DNA from: Bacillota bacterium
GTDB taxonomy: Bacteria; Bacillota; Clostridia; Lachnospirales; Lachnospiraceae
Assembly (NCBI GenBank): GCA_023412855.1
Contig: JAEZRJ010000057.1
Span: 3,931-67,930, forward strand
DNA length: 64,000 nucleotides
Reading direction: 5' to 3'
The notes under the pieces were generated by a model. That model had not been told where the DNA came from, did no database searches, and saw nothing but the letters and a program-made list of their open reading frames with translations. A program made the position numbers and the translations under genes. This document shows positions 25,911 to 34,083 of this stretch, piece after piece; the stretch's first letter is position 1, and every line of letters starts with the position of its first letter.

Positions 25911-25961
25911 CAAAGCAGCACTCATCTTTTAAATCACGTTCTTGCGTAGCTTAACAGTAAC
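25911..25961. repeat. Right-end fragment of repeat family A
   Basis: CTCATCTTTTAAATCACGTT, then CTTGCGTAGCTTAACAGTAAC. The first part matches the right part of the copy at 60417, and the end is the inverse of the family's left end. It abuts the bioY stop codon. Confidence 0.6.
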
Positions 25962-26518
25962 TACAAAGTTCCGATTACTCTGTTTAAACGCCTGCTAAGT
26001 ATAAGCGCCAGTGCCAGCTTCACAAGATCGGGAATAATAAACGGAATCACGCACCAGCCAAGAACAGTTCCAAGCCCAACCGCTCCCGTGTTTTTTGCGT
26101 ACAGCATCATGAACCACAAGGTGCCGAAGGCATAACAAACTATCAGACCTAATACCATGGAAACTATCATCACCCAACTCTTTCTGCCTAACAGTCTTTC
26201 CGCCCCCCACATAATGAGTGCAATAAACACGAATCCAATAATATATCCTCCTGTATTTCCGAGCAAATTCCCCATACCACCCATACCGCCTGCCCATACC
26301 GGCAGTCCGATGGCTCCAAGAAGTATATAAATTAAAATTGCAACAGTCCCCCTCTTGCCTCCTAAAACACCTACCGCCAGGAAGACCCCAAAGGTCTGTA
26401 AGGTAAACGGAACCACCGTAGGAATTGCTATCCAAGAACAAATCGCCATTAACACTGCAAAAATTGCTATGTATGCCATATCATATGTCTTACTTTTTCC
26501 TGCCTTCACTGCGTCCAT
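25961..26518 (-). CDS. bioY: Biotin transporter BioY (ECF substrate-binding component)
   Basis: A 185-residue membrane protein with six hydrophobic segments that binds biotin for an energy-coupling-factor transporter. Family stretches are visible: AICSWIAIPTVVPFTLQTFG near the N-terminus, GVLGGKRGTVAILIYILLGA, and GMGNLLGNTGGYIIGF, where the BioY loop binds the ligand. The ECF ATPases and EcfT are not nearby and would be shared. The upstream promoter overlaps a near-perfect BirA operator, so transcription should fall when biotin is plentiful. The leader between promoter and ATG is about 140 bases. Confidence 0.95.
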   Translation of the reverse strand: MDAVKAGKSKTYDMAYIAIFAVLMAICSWIAIPTVVPFTLQTFGVFLAVGVLGGKRGTVAILIYILLGAIGLPVWAGGMGGMGNLLGNTGGYIIGFVFIALIMWGAERLLGRKSWVMIVSMVLGLIVCYAFGTLWFMMLYAKNTGAVGLGTVLGWCVIPFIIPDLVKLALALILSRRLNRVIGTL

Positions 26519-26665
26519 GTCATATCCTCCGTCTCAATCCAAAAATATTGATTACTTAATTTACTATTAAGTTTTATTGTTATTAAGTTTTAGTGCTGTT
26601 TTGGTACTGTTTTATTTTGTTGTTATTTCTTAAATTATGCTGTTACTTTTCTTGAGCTCTGTGAA

Positions 26666-26719
26666 AGTATATCATTTCAGCCTACCATTGTCAACTTTTT
26701 TTCTTTACTGGTTGACAAT
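26666..26719 (-). promoter_or_regulatory. bioY promoter overlapped by a BirA operator
   Basis: On the minus strand TTGACA (26694-26689), 17 bases, then TATACT (26671-26666) form a strong promoter. The -35 box lies within an inverted repeat, ATTGTCAAC (26687-26695) and GTTGACAAT (26711-26719), with a 15-base spacer, which fits the BirA biotin-repressor operator of Firmicutes. Confidence 0.85.
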
Positions 26720-26789
26720 CCGTTTATAAAGCTCACAGCCTCTTTTATATTCATCATGTTCAATCCGGATTTCTCTATAAAAACTTTCT

Positions 26790-26870
26790 TCGGCAGCACT
26801 ACTTTTATTCCGCGTGCGTAGCTGCGCATCGTTTATACGGAGGGCGGCACGAGTGTTCTCCACTCGTGTT
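26790..26870. repeat. Partial copy of repeat family B
   Basis: GGCAGCACTACTTTTATTCC then GCGTGCGTAGCTGCGCATCG matches the middle of the copies at 55739 and 63479. A short hairpin, CACGAG / CTCGTG, follows. The rest of the 511-base gap holds the bioY promoter and leader to the left and a terminator to the right. Confidence 0.6.
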
Positions 26871-26924
26871 TATATCATGGTAAGGTAATACTTTCACACA
26901 TTAAAACAGCCTTTCCTGTAATAT

Positions 26925-27002
26925 AAAAAAGCGGCTTGCATTTTCTTACTGAAACCCACCTTCACTACATAAATGGTTTCATTTAGAAAATACAGCCGCT
27001 TA
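26925..27002 (-). terminator. Terminator of the rubredoxin-fusion gene
   Basis: A long imperfect stem (AAGCGGCTGTATTTTCT / AGAAAATGCAAGCCGCTT) is followed on the minus strand by six T, 28 bases after the stop codon at 27030. Confidence 0.7.
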
Positions 27003-27029
27003 CGCCTTCTCAATCTCTTATTCTTACCT

Positions 27030-27686
27030 TTATTCTTCTACCCTCGTAAACCTATCCGATCCCATTCCGCAAACGGGACATTTGAACTCTTCCGGTATCG
27101 GGTCTTCTCCTTCATAAACATATCCGCACACCTGGCAGACATATTTCACCTTGCTTTCGCTTTCTTTTGCCGGCTGGGTTTTTTCCTCAGGCAAATAAGT
27201 CGGAGCATTTTTAGGGCTTTTTCCTTTTATAACATTATGGTAATAAGCATAGGTCATGGCTTGCGACGAAGGGTCATAAACCTGCGCATCCAGTACCTTT
27301 CCTAAAAATACCGTATGGCTGGCTGTCTCCATCTTGTTGATGACTTCGCATACTACATAACCGCATGTAGATTTTACTACGGGTACTCCCTGAACTATTT
27401 CGTAATTTACATCCGTAAACTTGTCCACATCTTTTCCAGAGCAGAAACCGAATTTACCGATCAAGCCGGAATCGGAATCCTCTGCCAGAATGGAAAAAGT
27501 AAAATTACCATTGGCATCGATGCATCCGTTCGTGTAATTGTCGTGATTAATGCTTATCGCTACAGTCGCCGGATCAGATGTAATCTGCATGATGCTGTTG
27601 GCAATGCAGCCCGTCGGACGCTCTCCGTCCATCGTCGAAACAATGTATACTCCGTAAGACATATCTCTGAAAATATTAGTATCCAT
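27030..27686 (-). CDS. High-molecular-weight rubredoxin: flavin reductase domain fused to rubredoxin
   Basis: A 218-residue fusion. Residues 1-165 form a flavin-reductase-like FMN-binding domain (MSYGVYIVSTMDGERPTGCI, then ISINHDNYTNG), and the C-terminal rubredoxin binds one iron through two Cys pairs (VCQVCGYVYEG and CPVCGMGSDRF). Such proteins pass electrons from NAD(P)H-linked partners to flavodiiron proteins or other oxygen- or NO-detoxifying enzymes. The frame opens at 27701, but GGAGG lies inside those codons, eight bases before the ATG at 27686 (MDTNIF). It lies 70 bases downstream of the Crp/Fnr gene on the same strand. Confidence 0.9.
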   Translation of the reverse strand: MDTNIFRDMSYGVYIVSTMDGERPTGCIANSIMQITSDPATVAISINHDNYTNGCIDANGNFTFSILAEDSDSGLIGKFGFCSGKDVDKFTDVNYEIVQGVPVVKSTCGYVVCEVINKMETASHTVFLGKVLDAQVYDPSSQAMTYAYYHNVIKGKSPKNAPTYLPEEKTQPAKESESKVKYVCQVCGYVYEGEDPIPEEFKCPVCGMGSDRFTRVEE

Positions 27687-27755
27687 AACCCTAACCTCCA
27701 TATATTTTTATTTTCATAAATAATCATTATACAGTTGTTAAATTAATAACAATTA

Positions 27756-28466
27756 CTATTTTACTATAACATTTTTTTCTGCAAAGTCAAGCGCTCCCCC
27801 TCCCGAACTGCTAAGCTTAAACTTATTTTTTTCAAAAGAAATAATGCCTTCCTTACGCAGCTTTCCAAGCTCCTTCGACATGGCGCTCCGGTCTACAGAA
27901 AGATAATCGGCCATCTGCTGTCTGTCAAAAGGAATTATAAATTCCGGGCTGTGAGCCTTTCTAGACTGTTCTGAGAGATAGGACAGCAGCTTTTCCCTTG
28001 TGCTTCTCTGCATGATGTGTCCCATCTTCGCCGTCAGCATCAAATTTTTCCCCGCAAGCACATCTAAGAGGTTTCGGACCAGAAGGTTGTGAAATCTGCT
28101 TTCCGCTCCGTCCGCACCGGTCACTTTATAAATATCGAGGAAAAGAACTTCCGCCTTGTCAGCCGCAACCACATCCACCCCCAACTCCTCAAAGCGAAGG
28201 CACGCATAGGTCTCTGCAAAAATCTGTCCGGGACCGATTTCTGTTAAAATATTCCTATTTCCCCAAAAATCCTCCCTCACGATATGGACATCCCCATAGA
28301 GTACCATGCCGAGCAAATGTACGTGTTCTCCCATTCTGAAAATAAATTCTTCTTTTTCATAGCTTTGGATATACGCTCCGAGCACACGGAACATTTCTTC
28401 TGTTTCATCTTCTTCAATACCTGCAAAAAGCGGACTTCGTTTTATAATTTCAAAATATTCTTTCAT
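27756..28466 (-). CDS. Crp/Fnr-family transcriptional regulator
   Basis: A 236-residue regulator: a cyclic-nucleotide-binding-like sensor domain (YEKEEFIFRMGEHVHLLGMV, then IGPGQIFAE) and a C-terminal winged helix (FDRQQMADYLSVDRSAMSKE). It has none of the cysteine clusters of FNR, so the signal may be a small molecule or heme. GGAG six bases before the ATG at 28466 (MKEYFE) decides the start; earlier in-frame ATGs lack an RBS. It is divergent from the ferredoxin gene and upstream of the rubredoxin fusion, so it probably controls both in response to redox or nitrosative stress. Confidence 0.88.
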   Translation of the reverse strand: MKEYFEIIKRSPLFAGIEEDETEEMFRVLGAYIQSYEKEEFIFRMGEHVHLLGMVLYGDVHIVREDFWGNRNILTEIGPGQIFAETYACLRFEELGVDVVAADKAEVLFLDIYKVTGADGAESRFHNLLVRNLLDVLAGKNLMLTAKMGHIMQRSTREKLLSYLSEQSRKAHSPEFIIPFDRQQMADYLSVDRSAMSKELGKLRKEGIISFEKNKFKLSSSGGGALDFAEKNVIVK

Positions 28467-28550
28467 AAAATTCTCCATTTCGCACGTCTTAGGACACGGT
28501 ACAAACAGCAATGGGAGTTCTGCTTTCTTTCACACCAGTAACCTCGTGTT

Positions 28551-28617
28551 TTCCAACAGTTGCAAGTATATAATTTTAAAAATTTTTTAATTGTTTTGAT
28601 TACGTTGCAAAAACAAC
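28551..28617. promoter_or_regulatory. Candidate Crp/Fnr-type operators
   Basis: Two short dyads lie in the divergent gap: TTCCAACAGTTGCAA (28551-28565, symmetrical around its centre with few mismatches) and GTTGCAAAAACAAC (28604-28617). Both have the GTTG/CAAC arms spaced as in sites for Crp/Fnr relatives. Assignment is by position and symmetry only. Confidence 0.35.
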
Positions 28618-28779
28618 ATACTTCTTTCTAATATTCTACTATACTCATCACATAAGAACAAGGAAGAAAATGCGGAGTAACGAGTTTAAATCGGAAAGGA
28701 TGATATTAGGTTGAAAAATAAAAGCTTTTTTCAACATCCTGATTTATACGTGTGCCAAAGCACACAGATAGGAGTTAAG

Positions 28780-29490
28780 ATGAAAAGAACGATCATAAAA
28801 ATTGATACGGATAAATGTAATGGATGCGGTGCATGCGCGGCTGCTTGTCACGAGGGCGCTATTGGAATGGTAGACGGCAAAGCCGTACTGCTTCGGGATG
28901 ATTACTGCGACGGTCTGGGCAACTGCCTCCCTGTCTGCCCTACGGAAGCTATCAGCTTCGAGGAACGTGAGGCGGCTGCCTATGACGAAGAAGCCGTAAA
29001 GCAGAATCAATTAAGAAAGGAAAGGGACGCCGCTCCGGCATTTACCTGCCCCGGTTCCCGCTCACAGGCTCTCGAAAGAAAAGCTCTCCCTGCAGAAGAG
29101 AAGAGCCATAGCTTTGAAGAAATAAACAGCGAACTGATGCAATGGCCCGTTCAGATCAAACTGGTTCCTGTTAATGCACCTTATTTTGACAATGCCAATC
29201 TGCTGATCGCTGCCGATTGTACTGCATATGCCTATGGCAATTTCCATCGCGATTTTATTAAAAACCATATTACCGTTATCGGCTGTCCTAAGCTCGACAT
29301 GGAGGATTACAGCGAGAAATTAACTGAAATCATAAAGAACAATAATATAAAGAGCGTAAAAATCGTAAGAATGGAAGTCCCCTGCTGCGGAGGAATCGAA
29401 GCTGCTGCTAAAACCGCTCTTCAGGCAAGCGGAAAATTCATACCTTGGCAAGTAATAACGATAGGTACTAATGGAGAAATCCTCGCGTAA
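28780..29490 (+). CDS. Ferredoxin-type 2[4Fe-4S] protein with additional C-terminal domain
   Basis: A 236-residue iron-sulfur protein. The N-terminal domain has two 4Fe-4S motifs (CNGCGACAAACHEGA and CDGLGNCLPVCPTEA). After a variable linker to about residue 115, a second domain holds more cysteines (ADCTAYAYGNFH, IGCPKLDMEDY, PCCGG). In Clostridia this gene often stands with hcp and a Crp-family regulator. GGAG is seven bases before the ATG at 28780; a TTG at 28711 would add 23 poorly conserved residues. It is divergent from the Crp/Fnr gene. Its electron partner is unknown. Confidence 0.85.
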   Translation: MKRTIIKIDTDKCNGCGACAAACHEGAIGMVDGKAVLLRDDYCDGLGNCLPVCPTEAISFEEREAAAYDEEAVKQNQLRKERDAAPAFTCPGSRSQALERKALPAEEKSHSFEEINSELMQWPVQIKLVPVNAPYFDNANLLIAADCTAYAYGNFHRDFIKNHITVIGCPKLDMEDYSEKLTEIIKNNNIKSVKIVRMEVPCCGGIEAAAKTALQASGKFIPWQVITIGTNGEILA

Positions 29491-29543
29491 AAACAGAATG
29501 CTTCCTTCTGAAAAACAGAAAACTTCCCTCTGAAAAGGGGTTA

Positions 29544-29580
29544 GGCTTGTTTACCAATACCTGGTAAACAAGCCCTTTAT
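29544..29580 (+). terminator. Terminator after the ferredoxin gene
   Basis: Perfect 12-base inverted repeat GGCTTGTTTACC / GGTAAACAAGCC with a 7-base loop, then CTTTATTTA. Two 22-base direct repeats (29493-29536) come just before it. Confidence 0.8.
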
Positions 29581-29599
29581 TTATGATGAAATATATACA

Positions 29600-29833
29600 T
29601 CAACTAATTAAACAATGGACTACTCTCAGATAGTCCTTGTAATCCGGTATGGAAAGAATTACCTTCAGGCTGTTATGATTCTCCCTGAATCTTTCCTTTA
29701 ACGCAGATTGTATGCTCCATTGCTTATTAATATTACTCTTATATCCATTTTCCTGAATTATATTAACCTTGCCGCTGCATTCATTCACAGCCTTTAAGAA
29801 AGCCGGCATATCTAAAATATTAAACTTGAACAT
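29600..29833 (-). CDS. Small HPr-like protein, unknown function
   Basis: A 77-residue protein with alternating strands and helices (FKFNILDMPAFLKAVNECSG near the N-terminus, DYKDYLRVVHCLIS at the end). The pattern resembles small HPr-fold proteins of Lachnospiraceae, but the active-site His of HPr is not present, so phosphotransfer is unlikely. GGAGG is six bases before the second ATG (29833), which is chosen over the first at 29839. It follows the AraC gene by about 90 bases on the same strand. The family assignment is tentative. Confidence 0.5.
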   Translation of the reverse strand: MFKFNILDMPAFLKAVNECSGKVNIIQENGYKSNINKQWSIQSALKERFRENHNSLKVILSIPDYKDYLRVVHCLIS

Positions 29834-29924
29834 CTGCATCCTCCTTCAATCTATTTCTCAGGTTCCATAAGGCTTGCTCGTTATGATATTAATATAACGC
29901 AGATATTCCCGTAAAAATATACTT

Positions 29925-30857
29925 TTAATGCCAATCTTTGTCACTATCCTGCCATTTTTTTCGATATTCCATCGGAGTACACCCCTTATTTTCCCGAAAG
30001 ACTCTTCCAAAATAGCTGCTGCTTCCCAAACCGCAGGCATTTCCTATCGAAGTAATCGGTTCCCTGGTGGTTAACAGCAAATTACATGCTAACTGCAATC
30101 TATAATCATTGAGGTACTCTATCGGTGTCATCCTCATATTTTCCTTGAAGGATCGGAAACATTCCCGTTCGCTGATAAATGCCGCATCCGCAATTTCCTT
30201 TACCGAAATCTTTTCATCATAATGCTCATGAATAAAAATGAGCATCATTTTAAGCTTTTCATTTGCCTTTTCATGCCTCGGACTTTTCCCTTGCTTTTCC
30301 TGCGGTATCTCTTCCAATGTTTCCAGAAGACGATACCATATTCCAGATAACAGTTCATTTAATTTTATTTCATAAGCAAATTCTTCTTTTCCGATTTCAA
30401 AAGATTTCCTTACTTTCTCCAGGATTTCCCCATGTTCCTCCTTCTGTGGATAAAACCCCAGAACTTCAATTGACGGAGAGGTTATAAGCGGCCTGATGTA
30501 TTTTTGTTCCATCAGACTCCCCGGTCTTCCTCCGATAAGAGAGACGTCAAAAATATGAACTTTCTGAATCGTTTTCTCCTCTCCCTTCGGCTGCTTTGTC
30601 ATATGGAGAATATTAGAATTAATAAGTCCTGCGCTTCCGGGTGGAAAAAAGGTTCTCCCTCCGGGCGTATGATATTCAAGGCTCCCTTGCTCAATGTAAA
30701 ATAACTCCATCTCTTTATGCCAATGCCAGGGTATTTGGCTTCTTGTCTCTTTATTAAATTCGACATAGGAAGCGAGATGAGGAAAACCGAACGGCATCTC
30801 CGGCAACGCTTCTTCTTTACTTCCTTTTATAAATTGAATATTTTCAACTATCTGCAA
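29925..30857 (-). CDS. AraC-family regulator with cupin sensor domain
   Basis: A roughly 310-residue regulator. The N-terminal cupin (IPWHWHKEMELFYIEQGSLE) would bind a sugar or other metabolite, and the C-terminal part has the two AraC helix-turn-helix motifs (VKEIADAAFISERECFRSFK and ITSIGNACGLGSSSYFGRVF). An ATG at 30884 opens the frame, but GGAGGAGG lies inside these codons just before a TTG at 30857 (LQIVENIQF), so the TTG is probably the true start. No sugar genes touch it. The targets are unknown and could include the small gene downstream. Confidence 0.9.
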   Translation of the reverse strand: MQIVENIQFIKGSKEEALPEMPFGFPHLASYVEFNKETRSQIPWHWHKEMELFYIEQGSLEYHTPGGRTFFPPGSAGLINSNILHMTKQPKGEEKTIQKVHIFDVSLIGGRPGSLMEQKYIRPLITSPSIEVLGFYPQKEEHGEILEKVRKSFEIGKEEFAYEIKLNELLSGIWYRLLETLEEIPQEKQGKSPRHEKANEKLKMMLIFIHEHYDEKISVKEIADAAFISERECFRSFKENMRMTPIEYLNDYRLQLACNLLLTTREPITSIGNACGLGSSSYFGRVFRENKGCTPMEYRKKWQDSDKDWH

Positions 30858-30958
30858 GCTGCCTCCTCCTTTTTTAAACCGCACATCCCAAGTTTAGTAT
30901 AGCATGTCCCATTTTTCATTTAAACATTTTTTTCTTATACGCACGCCTCTCTTCCCGC

Positions 30959-31080
30959 GTTACTGTTCACTCCGTTCTCAGTAACGCATGATGTTCTGCA
31001 ATGCAAACTTTTTGCATTTCAATTCGCTCCGCGAAGCAGAAATCATCTCTTAAGTGTTAAGCTACTGTGTGAACAGTAAC
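30959..31080. repeat. Complete MITE-like copy of repeat family A
   Basis: A 122-base element with perfect 12-base terminal inverted repeats (GTTACTGTTCAC / GTGAACAGTAAC). Inside, ATGATGTTCTGC and GCAGAAATCAT are complementary, and the whole can fold into a long hairpin. It has no coding capacity. The rest of the 279-base gap holds only the RBS of the LysM gene. Confidence 0.7.
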
Positions 31081-31163
31081 CTTTCCTCTCTATGACAAAA
31101 GCAACAAGTGGCAAAGGGGTTTTCAAGGCATATGATACTAATAAATGAAAAGGAGATATCTCT

Positions 31164-31916
31164 ATGAATTGTTTTCAAAAAGTACAATATACAATCCGCA
31201 GGGGTGACAATCTATATCAGCTTTCCCGCTATTTCCAGACTACAGTGCAAGATATTCTCGCTCTGAATCCGGGTCTCGACCCGTATAATCTTCAAATAGG
31301 AAGCAATATTATCATTTGCCCCAGCGAACAATTTATTTCGCAAACATTCCCTTCGGATCCTCCCGCCTGCCCCAACCCTTCCATGCAGTTCAACCTTCTT
31401 GGCGATATGCGTGAAGTGTGGATACAGCACGTATACTGGACACGCCTGCTTCTCATCAGTATTGCGAATCGGCTGGCGGATGAAGACGCCACCAAGGCCC
31501 GCCTTCTCGAAAATCCGGCGGATACCGCGGCAATATTCGCAAACTTCTATTCCCCGGCTACCGCAGGTACCATCGAACAGCTCTTAACTGAGCATCTGAC
31601 GATCGGAGCTGACCTGATCACAGCCTTGCGCGACGATAATACCGCGGAGGCAGAGACCCTTACCAGAAGATGGTATCAGAATGCAGACCAACTGGCAGAA
31701 GTATTTAGCAGCATGAATCCCTTTTACAACCTTGAGGACGTGCAAAAGATGCTTTACGACCACATCAACCTGACCACTCAGGAAGTGGAAGCCCGGCTCG
31801 CAAATGACTTTGAAGTCGATATTGCAGCCTTCAACCGCGTGGAGCAGGAAGCCTTGGATATGGCTGATTATTTTTCTTCAGGAATCATGCGCCAGTTTCC
31901 CCAGCAATTTATGTAA
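31164..31916 (+). CDS. LysM-domain protein
   Basis: A 250-residue protein that starts with one LysM peptidoglycan-binding domain (YTIRRGDNLYQLSRYFQT, then LNPGLDPYNLQIGSNIIICP, residues 8-52). There is no signal peptide, which is common for LysM proteins of spore coats. The C-terminal 160 residues are helical with a repeated unit around REVWIQHVYWTRLLLISIAN and a WYQNADQLAEV stretch; I cannot name this domain. AAAGGAG is eight bases before the ATG. It may be attached to the spore or cell wall. Confidence 0.82.
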   Translation: MNCFQKVQYTIRRGDNLYQLSRYFQTTVQDILALNPGLDPYNLQIGSNIIICPSEQFISQTFPSDPPACPNPSMQFNLLGDMREVWIQHVYWTRLLLISIANRLADEDATKARLLENPADTAAIFANFYSPATAGTIEQLLTEHLTIGADLITALRDDNTAEAETLTRRWYQNADQLAEVFSSMNPFYNLEDVQKMLYDHINLTTQEVEARLANDFEVDIAAFNRVEQEALDMADYFSSGIMRQFPQQFM

Positions 31917-31977
31917 GATAGAACGTAAACAGAAAATGCAAAAATTCCCGATACAATATTCTTGTACCGGGACAGTA

Positions 31978-32013
31978 AAAAAGGCGAAAGCAGTAAGTGC
32001 TTCCGCCTTTTTT
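31978..32013. terminator. Strong bidirectional terminator
   Basis: AAAAAGGCG, AAAGCA, loop, then TGCTTCCGCCTTTTTT. The T run serves the LysM gene, and the A run on the other side could serve the GH31 operon converging from the right. A second stem (TCCCGATACAA / TTGTACCGGGA) precedes it. Confidence 0.8.
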
Positions 32014-32106
32014 CATATCATACGAGGAAAGACCTTGCTGCTTTAACGTATGAAAGTATTTCCTTCCTATGATATAAACACTCGTGCTGCCGAAGCTTTC
32101 ATTCTA

Positions 32107-34083
32107 TTAACATCGTTTAAATACTGGCATATAGTCTATCGGTGCATCTACCACAATATGCGCTCCGCCTGAATATACAATTCCATTATCCATCGCTTCC
32201 CAGCGGCAGCCTTTAGGCAGGTATGCCTCCTTCCGGCGCTGTCCGGCCGATAGGATGGGAGCCACAAGGTACTTTTCTCCAAACATGTACTCCTCCTCGT
32301 TGTCCCAACAGCTCATATCCTCCGGGAACTCATAGAACAGAGGTCTCATAACAGGGGTGCCTTTTTCGTGGGCCTGCACCATCAGTTCACGGATATAATC
32401 CCGCAGATTTTCCCTGATCCCCATATATTTTCTGCAAATATCATATACCTCATCGCCATAGCTCCATACTTCATTAGCGGCTCCAGAGCAGCAGGCGCTT
32501 CCACCCGTTGTTCCCTGACGGGGCTGCCTTGGTTCTCTGTCTCCGTGCAGCCTCATGACCGGGCAAAAAGTTCCCCATTGAAACCACCTTACGAACAACT
32601 CTCTAAAATCGGAATCTTCCGGATTCCCTCCATGAAATCCTCCGATATCGGTAGTCCACCAGGGAATGCCGGCAATTCCCATATTCAACCCTGCGGCAAG
32701 CTGATTGCGCATACTGCCAAAGCTGGAGGCAATGTCCCCGGACCATACGAGTGCTCCGTACTTTTGGCTTCCTGCCCACGCACAGCGGAGAAGGTTTACA
32801 ATATTATTCTGCCCTTCCGCTTCCATTCCCTCATAAAAGGTTCTGGCATACTCTTTCGGATATATATTTCCTATCTGTAAATTGCTCCCCGTATGATATC
32901 GATAGTTATCAAAATCGTATACACTATATTCAGGCTCTGCCTCGTCCAGCCAGAATATCTTTATCCCATGCTCATAATAATTCTTTTTCACTTTATCCCA
33001 CAAATAATTTCTTGCGCCCGGATTGGTGACATCGCAGTGGATGGTGGCACCCTGAAAATCAAGCCCTACCCGGAAGCCTCTGTCCGTGCGGATTAAATAG
33101 CCCTTCTCCAGCATTTCCTCATAGTTTTCACTTTCTCTGTCTACCGTGGGCCATATGGAAACCATAAGCTCAATTCCCATTTCCTTCAGCTCTCCCACCA
33201 TCGCCTCCGGGTCCGGCCAGAATACCGGATCGAATTTCCACTCCCCCTGCTTCGGCCAATGAAAGAAATCGATGACAATCACATCGATAGGCAGATTTCT
33301 TCTCTTATACTCCCTGGCAACTTCAAGAAGCTCTTCCTGCGTCTGATAGCGCAGCTTGCACTGCCAGAAACCGAGGCCGTATTCCGGCATCATCGGCACT
33401 TTTCCGGTAACATCCGCATAGGCTTCCTCTATCCGGGCCGGAGTATCTCCCGCCACTACCCAATAGTCCAGCGCCTTCGTAGAATAGGACTCAAAGCTCA
33501 TGACATTTTTACCGAGCACTGCCCTTCCCACTCCCGGATTGTTCCAGAGAAGTCCATAACCGGAAGAAGAAAGCAGGAAAGGAACGCTGGCCTGAGAATT
33601 TCTGTGGGCAAGCTCCAAATCCAGCCCCTTTAAATCCAGATATGGCTGCTGATACTGCCCCATACCGTACAATTTCTCATTTTTATCCAGGGACTCAAAG
33701 CGTTGTGTCAAATGATAATCTCCGCCGGGAATGGCCTTGAATTCCCTCGCCTCCACCTCCAGCGCGCTGCATTTTTCTCCGCATATATCCTTTCTGTTTC
33801 TGCTGTATTCTTCCAAAATCAATTGATTATTCCGGTTGTATACACTTATTTTTCCAAACTTGGAAATTTCCGCCTTTATTTCTCCGTTTGTGATTATTCC
33901 GCAGTTATCATATATCTCTATATGGTAATCCGTCTTTTGCACCTTACATAAAGCCCAGTCTGCCGCCGGCATGCTGCCGTTTTTCGTTGCCCGGATTCGC
34001 AGCGCATCCGGTCCCCACGCTTCCAGCCATACCTCTTCGCCATCAAAGTAAAATACCAGTTTATCATCCCTTTTTTCAATCAT
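32107..34083 (-). CDS. GH31 glycoside hydrolase (alpha-glucosidase/alpha-xylosidase type)
   Basis: A 658-residue cytoplasmic enzyme of glycoside hydrolase family 31. The barrel motif IKIFWLDEAEPE carries the nucleophile Asp380, and LVWSGDIASSF the acid/base Asp450. A YGLGFWQCKLRYQ start of the barrel and HGDREPRQP near the active site are also family features. The first ATG (34110) lies inside the upstream gene; the ATG at 34083 overlaps its stop as ATGA with GGAGG before it. The family includes alpha-glucosidases, alpha-xylosidases and others. Its place beside GH127 points to a plant cell-wall oligosaccharide. Confidence 0.93.
   Translation of the reverse strand: MIEKRDDKLVFYFDGEEVWLEAWGPDALRIRATKNGSMPAADWALCKVQKTDYHIEIYDNCGIITNGEIKAEISKFGKISVYNRNNQLILEEYSRNRKDICGEKCSALEVEAREFKAIPGGDYHLTQRFESLDKNEKLYGMGQYQQPYLDLKGLDLELAHRNSQASVPFLLSSSGYGLLWNNPGVGRAVLGKNVMSFESYSTKALDYWVVAGDTPARIEEAYADVTGKVPMMPEYGLGFWQCKLRYQTQEELLEVAREYKRRNLPIDVIVIDFFHWPKQGEWKFDPVFWPDPEAMVGELKEMGIELMVSIWPTVDRESENYEEMLEKGYLIRTDRGFRVGLDFQGATIHCDVTNPGARNYLWDKVKKNYYEHGIKIFWLDEAEPEYSVYDFDNYRYHTGSNLQIGNIYPKEYARTFYEGMEAEGQNNIVNLLRCAWAGSQKYGALVWSGDIASSFGSMRNQLAAGLNMGIAGIPWWTTDIGGFHGGNPEDSDFRELFVRWFQWGTFCPVMRLHGDREPRQPRQGTTGGSACCSGAANEVWSYGDEVYDICRKYMGIRENLRDYIRELMVQAHEKGTPVMRPLFYEFPEDMSCWDNEEEYMFGEKYLVAPILSAGQRRKEAYLPKGCRWEAMDNGIVYSGGAHIVVDAPIDYMPVFKRC

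Noticed and set aside
26519..26665. Leader of bioY considered as a riboswitch
   Set aside because: No conserved riboswitch structure or terminator is visible; the BirA operator explains regulation.
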